From: a virus
Length of the DNA: 64,000 nt
Virus record (IMG/VR): IMGVR_UViG_3300025117_000049
Location: 32,828 to 96,827 of that record
Direction: 5' to 3' (one strand)
Shown here: positions 30,538 to 39,900 of the stretch, one piece after another
How positions within the stretch are numbered: the first letter of the stretch is position 1
Layout: each line of letters begins with the position of its first letter
The notes under the pieces: generated by a model
The model's input: the letters and a program-made list of their open reading frames with translations, nothing else
Told to the model about the DNA's origin: nothing
Database searches by the model: none
Translations under genes and position numbers: made by a program

Positions 30538-32973
30538 ATGGGGAATATCAATTGTGTATGCGGCTGTGATAAGGTCGAGGCAGTGGAGCAGGAGGCCTAT
30601 CAGGTTAGCCAGGCAGGAGTCACCTCCAAGGTCGAGGGCGAGGCTACAGCCTTGGGAAGATGCACCGAGTGCGGAGTCATCCGCCAGCTGGAGATGCCGT
30701 TTGTCAATGAGGAAGAGTACCAGCAATATTATCGGACCCAGTATGCCCCGGTCGGGGGTGACTACAAGGCCAAGGATTACAAACACGACTTGAAGCTGGC
30801 TGCCAGTCGTTGCAAGGACTATGGGGTCAAGGCCGGACTCAGAATTCTTGATGTGGGCTCCGGGTCCGGGGCCTTTGTGGATGAGGCCAGAAGGATAGGT
30901 GCTGAGGCCTATGGCTGCGAGATCGGCAAGTATCATTATGCTGGCAAGGCCGATGACGAGTTTGTCTATCGGAAACGGTTCGAGGATGTTAACTTCCCCA
31001 CCGATCATTTCGACATGGTGGTCTGTCATGATGTCCTGGAGCACGTTCTGGATCCAGCCAAGTTTGTTTCCGAACTGCTCAGAGTGACCAAGCAGCATGG
31101 AGTCTGCTTCCTGGATTTTCCCAGGTATTTCCATGAAGCTGGTCGCCACCACTGGAAGCGGTTTGAGCATGTCTGGTTCTTGACCCGGGAACAGCTCCAT
31201 GGGCTGCTGGCCAATGCTGGCTTCAAGGTAGTATCTGTTGATCATCCCATTGAATCAAAATTGTTATTCAAGTTGATCAAGCTACCATGTAGCCATCCAT
31301 CAATACTGGTGCCTCCAGGCATGGGGGATTCGTACTGGTCCATCGTTAAGATGCGGGCCTTCCTGAAACGAGAGGGGTTGGGTCTGCCAGACATCGCTGT
31401 GGTCTGCCCTAGGGAGAAGAAATACGATGGCCATAAGCGGTCATTTCCATTCTTGGAGATGTTCCCCTTCATCCACTCATCCGGGATTAACATAGACGGA
31501 GCCAGTCCTGAGCTCCGGCCTATCTGGAAAGAGGCTTATGGCCGCCCAGGCCGCACCATATTCCAGAATGTAGGAGGATTCGACTATTTCATTGCCTACA
31601 ACGGCCATCTCAGGGTCGGGGAATCCCTGGAGCAGATAGACCCAGACCTTGAGTGTGAATGGGTTCCTCCCATGTTTGTCTCCCTGGAGCAGGAGCGATT
31701 TAGGGATCAGATGGTAGCCAGGCATGGCAAATACATGATTTTCTATTTTGCCTTCCAGGGCACCTATGCCTACTGGACCCAGGAGTTCAAGGTTAATGAA
31801 CTGGTCGATTCAGTAAATGCCATTGTCAAGAAGACTGGATTGATCCCGGTGATCGCAGGGGAGCGCTGGGATAGGGATAATCTCAAGGTGCAGCTGGTTA
31901 TCAAGGCCATTCCCAAGGCTGTCGACATGACTGGCAAGACCAGCCTGGAGCAGGTTTTCGGGATGATTCGGGGTGCCCAGGCAGTGTTCGGGTTTCCTTC
32001 TGGCCTGACCATCATGTCCACGGTTCTGGGCCAGAAGACAATGATTTTGTGGAACGATTTCTACATGCGGGAGTTCCAGAAATTCAGCTGCCCTCCGGAT
32101 ACTTGGGGAAAGACCTATTTTGCCGAGAATACCCTGAACATGTCTCGCGATTACTTGACAGACTGGGTGGTCGAGAAGATCACCGGAGAGGAAAACAAAG
32201 TCATCCGACCGGCTCTTCCCCCGCAAGACTCCATAATTGACGGGGTGACTACCACCCCGGAGAAATTGTTCTTGCCCAAGTCCAGGCTACACCGCCGTCG
32301 TGTTGCCAAAGTGCCAATCGGTCAGCCGTCACCGGCCCAGGACTGTACCATAGTCTGCGTGCTCAAAACCGGTGGCGATTTTGATGAGCGATATGTTATT
32401 AATCTTAAGAATATGTTGTCTCATAATCTTAAGGTCCCATTCAGGTTCGTCTGTCTGACCGATCTTGACAGGATAGTTGGATGCGAGACAATCACCCTGA
32501 AGGACAACCTGGAAGGCTGGTGGTCCAAGGTGGAGATATTCCGTCCTGGTCTGCTCGGAGATGGGTTGAAGATTTACTTCGATCTGGATACAGTAATGAT
32601 CGACAATGTTGATGACTTGGCATTGTTGTATGGAAGCCTGTATGGCCTGCGACCCTGGAACCTCAAGAATCGGAATGCCGGGGAGATGGCCGCTGGGCTG
32701 ATAGCTTGGAGGGGTAACTCATGCGACTTCCTATATGAACAATTTAACAAGTCGATAATTCCCAGCTACAGGAGCCCACAGGATTATTTCTCCAAGACGC
32801 TGATTGCATCGGGTAAGCCCTGGACCCCATTGCAGGATGTGGTCCAGGGTATCAAGTCATATAAGCGGGAATGCCGGGCTGGAGTTCCCGCCGGTACAAA
32901 AATTATCTGTTTTCATGGCAGGCCCAGGATCCATGAGTGTGAGAATGGTTGGGTCAAGAAGGCTTGGCGCTGA
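30538..32973 (+). CDS. Three-domain methyltransferase / heptosyltransferase-like / glycosyltransferase protein
   Basis: The ATG at 30538 follows GGAGGAAAC. The 811-residue protein has an N-terminal Zn pair (CVCGC and CTECGV) and a type-11 methyltransferase to about residue 240 (ILDVGSGSGAFVDEARRIGA, VVCHDVLEHVLDP). Next is a domain like ADP-heptose:LPS heptosyltransferase or another GT-B fold (about 300-580; FGFPSGLTIMSTVLGQKTMI). Last is a GT-A-like glycosyltransferase (600-811; FRFVCLTDLD, then IYFDLDTVMIDN with a DxD motif). It seems to build and methylate a glycan. This fusion is the centre of the module. Confidence 0.75.
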   Translation: MGNINCVCGCDKVEAVEQEAYQVSQAGVTSKVEGEATALGRCTECGVIRQLEMPFVNEEEYQQYYRTQYAPVGGDYKAKDYKHDLKLAASRCKDYGVKAGLRILDVGSGSGAFVDEARRIGAEAYGCEIGKYHYAGKADDEFVYRKRFEDVNFPTDHFDMVVCHDVLEHVLDPAKFVSELLRVTKQHGVCFLDFPRYFHEAGRHHWKRFEHVWFLTREQLHGLLANAGFKVVSVDHPIESKLLFKLIKLPCSHPSILVPPGMGDSYWSIVKMRAFLKREGLGLPDIAVVCPREKKYDGHKRSFPFLEMFPFIHSSGINIDGASPELRPIWKEAYGRPGRTIFQNVGGFDYFIAYNGHLRVGESLEQIDPDLECEWVPPMFVSLEQERFRDQMVARHGKYMIFYFAFQGTYAYWTQEFKVNELVDSVNAIVKKTGLIPVIAGERWDRDNLKVQLVIKAIPKAVDMTGKTSLEQVFGMIRGAQAVFGFPSGLTIMSTVLGQKTMILWNDFYMREFQKFSCPPDTWGKTYFAENTLNMSRDYLTDWVVEKITGEENKVIRPALPPQDSIIDGVTTTPEKLFLPKSRLHRRRVAKVPIGQPSPAQDCTIVCVLKTGGDFDERYVINLKNMLSHNLKVPFRFVCLTDLDRIVGCETITLKDNLEGWWSKVEIFRPGLLGDGLKIYFDLDTVMIDNVDDLALLYGSLYGLRPWNLKNRNAGEMAAGLIAWRGNSCDFLYEQFNKSIIPSYRSPQDYFSKTLIASGKPWTPLQDVVQGIKSYKRECRAGVPAGTKIICFHGRPRIHECENGWVKKAWR

Positions 32974-33335
32974 TGGTTATCTTGGTTACGGGCCGCCCTG
33001 GGGCGGGTAAGACCCATCATGCCCGTGCGCTGGCCGCCGAATATGGTAAGAGGGGAATCCCTGCTTCGGTGCTTGATGGAGATGAGGTACGGGCTGAGAC
33101 TAATAATCATGATTTTACTGATGAGGGTCGTATCCGGCACCTCGAAAAGATCGCTGGCATGGCGGCTGTATTTGAAAGTCATGGCATTATTGCCATTGTG
33201 GCAGTCGTGGCCCCCAAGCTGGAATGGCGTAATAGAATGAGGACAGCATGGCAAAACAGCAGGCTGGTCTATATCCCAGGAGGTACACTCTGGACTGGTA
33301 CTGAATATGAGGTTCCATTCGATGACGAGTATTGA
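32973..33335 (+). CDS. Adenylylsulfate (APS) kinase-like protein
   Basis: The ATG shares a base with the previous stop. The 120-residue product has the P-loop TGRPGAGKTHHARALA, SVLDGDEVRAETNNHDFTDE and GRIRHLEKIAGMAAVFESHG, which match APS kinase (CysC) blocks 'DGDnvR-x-gLn-x-dlgFs' and 'R-x-EniRRi-EvA-lf'. It is shorter than CysC (about 200), lacking part of the C-terminal end. It would convert APS to PAPS, the sulfate donor for the two sulfotransferase-like neighbours. Confidence 0.75.
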   Translation: MVILVTGRPGAGKTHHARALAAEYGKRGIPASVLDGDEVRAETNNHDFTDEGRIRHLEKIAGMAAVFESHGIIAIVAVVAPKLEWRNRMRTAWQNSRLVYIPGGTLWTGTEYEVPFDDEY

Positions 33336-34035
33336 GAAACTCCCTGACCCGATTCTGATCACCGGCTGTGCCCGTAGCGGAACATCTATGATCGCCGGGG
33401 CCATACACCTGTGCGGAGCCTTTGGTGGAGTCACCGTAGGACCGAACCGCCATAACGCCAAGGGGATGTTTGAAAACTACAGGATCAGGGAAGTGGTCAC
33501 CAAACCTTACCTGCGGAGTCTGGGGGTCGACCCCTTGGGCCAGTACCCGCTCCCGGATGCAGCTACCCTGTTAATCCCTAATGATTGGCGGGGTAAGGTT
33601 GAACAGGTGTTTAGGGACGAAGGGTACAAGTCTGGTCCGCTTTTCTACAAAGGGGCAAAGTGCTGCCTTTTCTGGCCTGTATGGCATCACGCCTTCCCAA
33701 ATGCCCGCTGGATCATTGTCCGCCGTCATAGACAGGATATTGTTACCAGCTGCATGAAGACTGGATTCATGCGGGCTTTCAGGAATACCAGGATACAAAA
33801 GGCTGTTGGGGCAGCAGATGAACAGGAAGGCTGGGCTTGGTGGGTTGAACAACATCTTATCAGGTTCCGCGAGATGCAGGATGCCGGCTTGAATTGTCGG
33901 GTAATCTGGCCAGAGAAGATGATCCAAGGTGATTACCAACCACTCTATGAAACAATCGAGTGGCTTGGCTTGAAATGGAACAGTGAGGTTTTATCTTGGG
34001 TTGACCCAAAATTATGGAAGGCGAGGAGAAAATAA
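33322..34035 (+). CDS. Sulfotransferase
   Basis: The start at 33322 is favoured by GAGG nine bases upstream. The 237-residue protein has ILITGCARSGTSMIAGAIHL near the start, the classical 'RSGTS' phosphosulfate loop of the Sulfotransfer_1/3 families, and WIIVRRHRQDIVTSCMKTGF near 135, the 3'-phosphate site with Arg and Ser. It would sulfate a sugar or lipid. It overlaps the APS kinase gene by 14 bases. Confidence 0.85.
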   Translation: MTSIEKLPDPILITGCARSGTSMIAGAIHLCGAFGGVTVGPNRHNAKGMFENYRIREVVTKPYLRSLGVDPLGQYPLPDAATLLIPNDWRGKVEQVFRDEGYKSGPLFYKGAKCCLFWPVWHHAFPNARWIIVRRHRQDIVTSCMKTGFMRAFRNTRIQKAVGAADEQEGWAWWVEQHLIRFREMQDAGLNCRVIWPEKMIQGDYQPLYETIEWLGLKWNSEVLSWVDPKLWKARRK

Positions 34036-34045
34036 GGAGGTCATA

Positions 34046-34423
34046 ATGTCCAGTAGAACCTCGGCAGCCGCCGTCAAGGCCATAATGAAAACCGCCGTGA
34101 CCGAAGCACAGATCACAGCCAGCGGCATCCTGGACGATGCTTATAACTTCGTCACTGCCAAGCTCGGTGGCCAATCTCTGGGAAATGACCTGCTGGCATC
34201 CATTGAGAAATGGGTTGCTGCCCACATGGTGTCTGCCGGCCTTGACCGGCAGATAAGCGAAGGAAAAGGCGGCTCAGCCTCAGCTAAATATACTGGCCAA
34301 TACAATATGAATCTCCAGATGACGAGCTATGGCCAAATGGCGTGCAGTTTGGACTCTACCGGAATCTTGGCTGCGGCCGGCCTTAAGACCGTTTATGCTA
34401 AAGCGGTTGTGAGTTTCTCATGA
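34046..34423 (+). CDS. Head-tail connector protein (candidate)
   Basis: The ATG at 34046 follows AAGGAGG. The 125-residue product is helical at first and ends beta. It has EAQITASGILDDAYNFVTAK and WVAAHMVSAGLDRQISEGKG, which resemble phage connector proteins of the DUF4054 kind ('WLAAHLa...EkiG'). This is where the structural genes resume after the sugar module. Confidence 0.65.
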   Translation: MSSRTSAAAVKAIMKTAVTEAQITASGILDDAYNFVTAKLGGQSLGNDLLASIEKWVAAHMVSAGLDRQISEGKGGSASAKYTGQYNMNLQMTSYGQMACSLDSTGILAAAGLKTVYAKAVVSFS

Positions 34424-34815
34424 GCCTCCAGGGATTCATAGAGCAGGTAGCGGTGCAGACGGCGGTCTACTGGGGGAATCCCAGGGCTGGAAGCGCCGGG
34501 GACATGGTCTGGGACGACCCAGTAGAGGTTAAAGTTCGCTGGGACAATGTGACCAAACTCATCCGAGACGCCAAGGGAAAGGAGATTGCTTGTCGGGCTG
34601 AGGTGCTGTTGGCTGGTCAGCTTGAGGATGATGGAACAGTGACCCCCATTGACCTGGATGTGGACGGCCGCTTGTATCTGGGCAGCCTGGATGACCTGGA
34701 TTCCGGACAGGAGGACGACCCACTGTCGGTAGATGGAGCCTGGGTAATAATGCGCTTTGATAAGACGCCTGAATTTGGGTCCGCTGAGGATTTTGTTCGA
34801 ACTGCCTTCCTATAA
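34420..34815 (+). CDS. Head closure / stopper protein (candidate)
   Basis: The 131-residue protein starts on the previous stop. It is mainly beta (EVKVRWDNVTKLIRDAKGKE, then AEVLLAGQLEDDGTVTPIDL). The place between connector and HK97 gp10-like genes fits a head-completion protein. Confidence 0.55.
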   Translation: MSLQGFIEQVAVQTAVYWGNPRAGSAGDMVWDDPVEVKVRWDNVTKLIRDAKGKEIACRAEVLLAGQLEDDGTVTPIDLDVDGRLYLGSLDDLDSGQEDDPLSVDGAWVIMRFDKTPEFGSAEDFVRTAFL

Positions 34816-34824
34816 GGAGAGGCC

Positions 34825-35196
34825 ATGGCATTTCTCAAGGGTTTCGATACAGTATTACGCAATTTGAACAAGGAAATTAAAGCTATTGAGGGCCGGTCCT
34901 TGAAAGGAATGCTCCTGGCAGTGGCTGAGATCAGGAAGGATATTGATTCCGTGCCACCGGTTATTCCGGTTGATACAGGCAATCTTCGTGGTAGCTGGTT
35001 TGCCTATCCATTGGAACTGCCGATTGGTCCAGCTGTGATCTTCGGGTTTTCGGCCAATTACGCAGTTTACGTCCATGAACTTTTGGGAGCCCATTTCCGG
35101 CGTCCTGGGGCAGGGCCTAAGTTTCTACAGGCCCACATCCGGCGGACCAAGGAACGCACGCTACGGATCATTGGCGATAATGCAAGGATAAAATAA
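34825..35196 (+). CDS. HK97 gp10-like tail completion protein
   Basis: The 123-residue product has a helical start (LNKEIKAIEGRSLKGMLLAV), then PVDTGNLRGSWF and NYAVYVHELLGAHFRRPGAG, the 'vDTGnLr-S' and 'YA-yvE-G' marks of the HK97 gp10-like family. It forms part of the head-tail or tail-completion interface. Confidence 0.85.
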   Translation: MAFLKGFDTVLRNLNKEIKAIEGRSLKGMLLAVAEIRKDIDSVPPVIPVDTGNLRGSWFAYPLELPIGPAVIFGFSANYAVYVHELLGAHFRRPGAGPKFLQAHIRRTKERTLRIIGDNARIK

Positions 35197-35595
35197 ATGA
35201 ATCCAGCCTCGTTTGACATCCGAGATATATTGGCGGCGGCAGGACTGGGCCTGACGGCCGGGGTCAACCTGTTCCCTGGAGAAGAACCGGCTAGCCCGGC
35301 CAACTGTGTCACCGTGTATGATACGCCAGGCTCGGCACCCATGCTCACCCAAGATCGGACTGAGCGATATGACCATCCGGCCATCCAGGTCAAGGTCCGC
35401 AACATCAGCTACACCAATGCCCAAGCTCTAATTGAGGCCATTAAGGTGGAGTTGCATGGTCTGGCCCATCATGTGCAGGGAGGAGCGTCATATGAGCTGG
35501 TGAAATGTGACCAAGACCCGTTCTCGCTTGGCAAGGATGAGACCGGTAGGTCTATGTGGATCTGTAATTTCAGCATCCAGCGTCGCCCAATATAA
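35197..35595 (+). CDS. Tail terminator-like protein
   Basis: The 132-residue product is alpha/beta with NCVTVYDTPGSAPM and HPAIQVKVRNISYTNAQALI, as in minor capsid/tail terminator proteins of siphoviruses (gpU-like or DUF3168-like). Its place immediately before the tail tube fits tail termination. Confidence 0.7.
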   Translation: MNPASFDIRDILAAAGLGLTAGVNLFPGEEPASPANCVTVYDTPGSAPMLTQDRTERYDHPAIQVKVRNISYTNAQALIEAIKVELHGLAHHVQGGASYELVKCDQDPFSLGKDETGRSMWICNFSIQRRPI

Positions 35596-35600
35596 ACTTT

Positions 35601-35626
35601 AGGGGTTTTGGCCCGGAATATTTATA
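35601..35626 (+). promoter_or_regulatory. Late promoter element (copy C)
   Basis: It is AGGGGTTTTGGCCC followed by GGAATATTTATA, identical over 26 bases to copy A. It lies five bases after the stop of the tail terminator gene and 37 bases upstream of the tail tube gene, where strong extra expression is needed. Confidence 0.75.
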
Positions 35627-35662
35627 TTTAACCTATAAGAGGCTTAAAGGGAGGGCAAGTAC

Positions 35663-36097
35663 ATGTCAAGCAATGCAATTTCAGGGGTTGGGATTGAGCT
35701 TCGGCGCTATGACGGGGCGGCTTGGGTCAAGGTTGCTGAAATCCTCAGCTATGATGGCCCAAGTAAGAAAAGAGATACTATCGATGTCACCAACATGGAC
35801 TCAACAGCCGGCTACAAGGAATTCATCGGCGGATTTCGGGACAGCGGCGAACTCAAATGTCCCATGAACTTCACTCGTGACACGTATGATCTGATGAATG
35901 ATGACTTCGAGTCGAACACCAAGCAGACGTACGAGTTGGCCATTCCGGATGACGATAACACCACATTGAGCTTCCTGGGTCTGGTGACTGAGCTAGGGTT
36001 CAAGGCGGACACCAGTAAGCAGATCACAGCCGACGTGACTATCAAGGTCAGTGGCCAGATCACCCTCGATTCCGGCAGCGGCCCGGTACCGGCGTAA
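35663..36097 (+). CDS. Major tail tube protein
   Basis: The 144-residue protein has its own late promoter and GGGAGGG site. It shows the lambda gpV-type pattern of siphoviral tail tubes: AEILSYDGPSKKRDTIDVTN, then YKEFIGGFRDSGELKC and a mid-beta strand set. It polymerises into the tail tube. No sheath gene follows, so the tail is non-contractile. Confidence 0.88.
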   Translation: MSSNAISGVGIELRRYDGAAWVKVAEILSYDGPSKKRDTIDVTNMDSTAGYKEFIGGFRDSGELKCPMNFTRDTYDLMNDDFESNTKQTYELAIPDDDNTTLSFLGLVTELGFKADTSKQITADVTIKVSGQITLDSGSGPVPA

Positions 36098-36145
36098 TCA
36101 AACTGCCCTAACCATGGGCACCTACCTATATTTGGAGGCCTGATC

Positions 36146-36550
36146 ATGGCAATCCTCACGAGAGATCAACTCCTGGCCAAACAGGAGCTCAAGGTCGAAA
36201 AGGTGAAGTTGAGCACTGGTGATGTTTTTGTCCGGCAGATGACTGGAAGGGAAAAGAACCGCTTCGAGTTGACCCTGGGGCACTGGGAAGACTACGAAGA
36301 GGATGGAAAATCCAGGAACAGATATATCCGTTCCCTGGAGGATTTCCGGGCCAAGCTGGCCGTTCATACTGTCTGTGATAAGGAAGGCAAGTTGCTGCTG
36401 ACCCCGGAGGACATCGAAGTCCTGAGCGTTAACATGAGCGGAGCGGACCTGGAGAGAATTTCCGACAAGGCCCAAGCCCTTAATGCCATCACCGAACTCG
36501 ACCGGGAGCGTATGGTAAAAAACTCCGGAGGCGCCCCGGCCGCCGCCTGA
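36146..36550 (+). CDS. Tail assembly chaperone, upstream frame (G-like)
   Basis: The 134-residue protein is acidic and helical (GREKNRFELTLGHWEDYEED). It lies between tube and tape measure genes, where tail chaperones lie. A slippery A AAA AAC at 36517 can send part of the ribosomes into the -1 frame, which is the next gene. It would coat the tape measure during assembly. Confidence 0.85.
   Translation: MAILTRDQLLAKQELKVEKVKLSTGDVFVRQMTGREKNRFELTLGHWEDYEEDGKSRNRYIRSLEDFRAKLAVHTVCDKEGKLLLTPEDIEVLSVNMSGADLERISDKAQALNAITELDRERMVKNSGGAPAAA
36517..36523 (+). promoter_or_regulatory. Programmed -1 ribosomal frameshift site
   Basis: The heptamer A AAA AAC lies in the zero frame (GTA AAA AAC). After slipping, reading continues with CTC CGG AGG and stays open through the ATG at 36550. 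The product would be a 260-residue fusion of both chaperone genes. Confidence 0.8.
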
Positions 36551-36927
36551 TGTTTAAGCTCTGTCTGGCCGGGGTTGGCGGGGCGCCCCACCCGGACTTT
36601 TTGGAACAAATGCTCACTGGGGATCAACAGACAGAATGGGAGGCTTTTGATGAGCTGGAGCCTGTTGGGAGCTACAAGGACGATTTCAGGTTTGCCCAGC
36701 TGTGTGATCTTATCCATGTCCTGGCTGCTGCCTCCGGCGGCCAGCGTGTCCAATCCAAGATCATGGATTTCATGCCCTGGTGGCAGACCCAATACATTAA
36801 ACATCTTGGCGGGACGGCCAAGAAGCAATCAATCGAGCAGATGGCACAGGGCTTAAAGGAATGGGCCAGGCAACATAACCGTGCCGAGGCCAGGAAAGCT
36901 AAGAAGCAGGCAGAGAAGGGGGAATAA
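36550..36927 (+). CDS. Tail assembly chaperone, downstream frame (T-like)
   Basis: The frame has GAPHPDFLEQMLTGDQQTEW, then EAFDELEPVGSYKDDFRFAQ, the 'W-a-y-ELEP-G--rdd-r-A' pattern of gpT/DUF4035-like extensions. It is probably made mainly as a -1 frameshift extension of the previous gene, although the ATG in TGATG could also start it. It ends in a basic Lys/Ala helix that could hold the tape measure. Confidence 0.85.
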   Translation: MFKLCLAGVGGAPHPDFLEQMLTGDQQTEWEAFDELEPVGSYKDDFRFAQLCDLIHVLAAASGGQRVQSKIMDFMPWWQTQYIKHLGGTAKKQSIEQMAQGLKEWARQHNRAEARKAKKQAEKGE

Positions 36928-36928
36928 T

Positions 36929-39900
36929 TTGGATTTGGGGTCTTTGATTGCCACGTTCGGCGTGGATTCTAGCCAGCTCCAGAAGCTCCAGGGTGAGCTG
37001 AATGCTGTCGATCGCCAATCTGCCTCGACCTTCGGCAATATGAAAGGCCATGCCTCGTCCGCCATGTCCAGCATGGCTGGTTTGGTTGGAGTTACATTGT
37101 CTGTGGCCGGGGCATTTTACGCTGTCCAGAAGGCTGTCAGGTTTTCCATTCAAGCTCAAGAGGAATTTCGGCTCAAGACTATTGAGATTGGCTCTGGTCT
37201 GACCAACCTCGCTCAGGAGGGCCAGGGCAGTTTCGAAAAGATGTTTAAACAGAATTTTAAGTATGCCCAGGCTATGTATGATGAAATCAGGAAGGAGGAT
37301 GCCAAGCGGTTCGCATCTGCTGCAGACCTCATGACTGGCTACAATGCCCTAGTCCAGAAGGGGTATGCTGTCCGCCTGGACGAAGTGGATTCCCTGGGCG
37401 TCTTGGTCGACAAGATTAAGCTGGCCACGGCTGGTCAGAATACTCAGATGCAGATCAACCAGGAAATTAGGGGCCTGCTGGACGGCCAGGTCAGGGCCGG
37501 TTCCCTGTTGGGTATGGAATTACAATCCAGGCTCGGACCTGCCTGGAAGGATCAGGTGACTCAACATCGTAAGGCCGGTGATCTGCTGGCGTGGTTGGCC
37601 AGTATGTGGCCTGGTATTGCAGCTGCCTGTGCTGAGGTAGAGAACACCCTGGAAGCCCAGACTACCACCCTGGAAGGCAATCTTAAATCCATTGGGCGTC
37701 AGGGAGCACTTGGGATTTACGAACTTTCAGTAGGTGTGCTTAAGGATATGAATAAATATCTTAGGGAGCATGAGCAAGATATAGTCGTGGGGCTTGTTAA
37801 GGGGTGGACGACACTTACATATAGATTGAATCAAACAAAAGATGCCATATCCTGGATAATTGATCATACTCCTTTGAAGGTCTTTCCGGAAGGCGGAGCT
37901 TATGGGACCACTGCCGAGGCGATTCCTATTCCTCAGCGCTCATTTGCCCAGCAGACTATGGTGAATTTCAAGGATGCATTCTGGACAGCAATTGATCCAG
38001 GTACTTATATGGATACGTTTGCTGAGGCTTATGCTTGGCTGGCCAAAATCAATAACATGCTTTCGCAGCCATACCTATGGAAAATAGAGATTCATCCAGA
38101 TTTGGTTTGGGTTTGGGATCAGGTCACCAAGATTTACAATCTGGTTTCAAATTTTGTGGAATGGGAAATCAGAGTTCTTGGTTTGGACACGGCCTGGGAA
38201 TATGTCTTAAAAATTTATGATATAGTCTCAAAACCCATCACGTGGTCGATTAATGCAGTGGTCAGCGGTCTTCCGTCGTTATTTCCAAAAACATCTGCTG
38301 AGCCAACACCAGAAGCGAAGGTGACGAGACCTGATACTTCATTGGCTGAAGCCCAACGTCAGGCGGTATTAAACGCCAAGGGAATGATGGAAATTGGACT
38401 GCCTACCCAGGGAATTGTTCAGGTTAGAAAAGATGTTGCAGAATTGGTTAAGCTGAATGAGAAAACAAACAAGCTCGAATGGGATTTATCTGGTATGGAC
38501 CAGACCCAAGCCAAGCCTCCTGGATCTGGTAAAGAAAAAAAGGACAAAGGCTCTAGTGCAAGGGAGGCGGCAGAAAAATCGGTTCGCTCCTTCATTGAGA
38601 CCATGGCCCAGGCCACAGCCCAGGGGGCAGGTGATACAGAAGCCATCCTGGCGGCTTGGAAATCCAAGCAACTCCAGACCTTAAATGAACTGGCAGCCAA
38701 AGGAGCGGATGTGGCAGGGGCCAGGGCCGCACTGGATGATGCTTATGCTTCCAAGCGCCGCAAGCTCGACGACGATTTCAACAAATGGTACATCTCGGGC
38801 CTGGGCAATCAGCAAGCCGTGCTCAAGGCCGAAGAGGACGAGAAGCTGAAGACCGTGGCTGGCAATGAATCCAAAATGGCCCAGGTCAAGGAGGTCTACC
38901 GCAAAAAGAATGCCGATCTGGATTATCAGGTGCAGACCAACACAGCCAATCTGTTCAAAGGTTATCTGGACACCATGGCTGGTCTGGCCCCGACCCTGGA
39001 AGGTCAGCTGCGGTTGAAACGGGAATCGCTTGATCTGGAATTGAAACTGTCTAAGGCTGCGCTGGAACGCCAGATTGCCGAAAAGCAGATCAACCCCGAG
39101 CTTGCTGATCAGGCTCGTGCCATGGAAGCCATGGTGGCCCAGGCCAAGAAGTACAATCTGGAGATGGAAAATAACAAGGGATTGCAGGGTTGGGCTCATG
39201 GACGGGTCAAGGCCGATCAGCAGACAAACACCGTGGCCGACATGATGGAAGGGGCAGAGGGTTTTATCACTGATGTCTTTACTCAGGGCATACAAGGGGC
39301 TTTGAGTAAGACCAAAGTAGATTTTATGGAAGTGGCTAAGACCATGGCACAGAGTTTGGTGCTGAATTTGGCCAAGCAGGGCATCCACAAGGCATTTGGC
39401 AGTCTGGCAGAACTCATTGCTGGGGCTGGTGCCGGCAAGCTCGGCACCGATAGCAATCCTATGGTGGTTAAGATCAAGGGTATGGGATCGCCTGGGATCG
39501 GGAAGACTGTTGGTGCGTCTTTTGACCGGAGTGCACAGAAAGCCGAAAAAATTGGGTTCACCATGGGTGCGGATCAATCTTGGGATGATCAGTCCAAGCA
39601 ATTAAAGACCTATGAGAAGCTCATGGACAAGATGTATAAGGGCCAGTCTAAGGACCTGGGGGGGATTCAGAGACTTCAGGAACGTTTCCTTAAAGACGAC
39701 CTCAAAGACCTGAATGCCTATGGCCAGATGCAGAAAAAATTAACTGATCAGAATCAGGAGTTATTCAAGGCTGAGTATCTTACTGATTATGAAAATAGCT
39801 TCACTGGGATGGCCACTGGCATTACCAGCATTTGGACTCTATCCCAAGGCATAATGACAGCCGCTGGAGTAAAGGGTGAGGCGGCCAGATACGGGACGAT

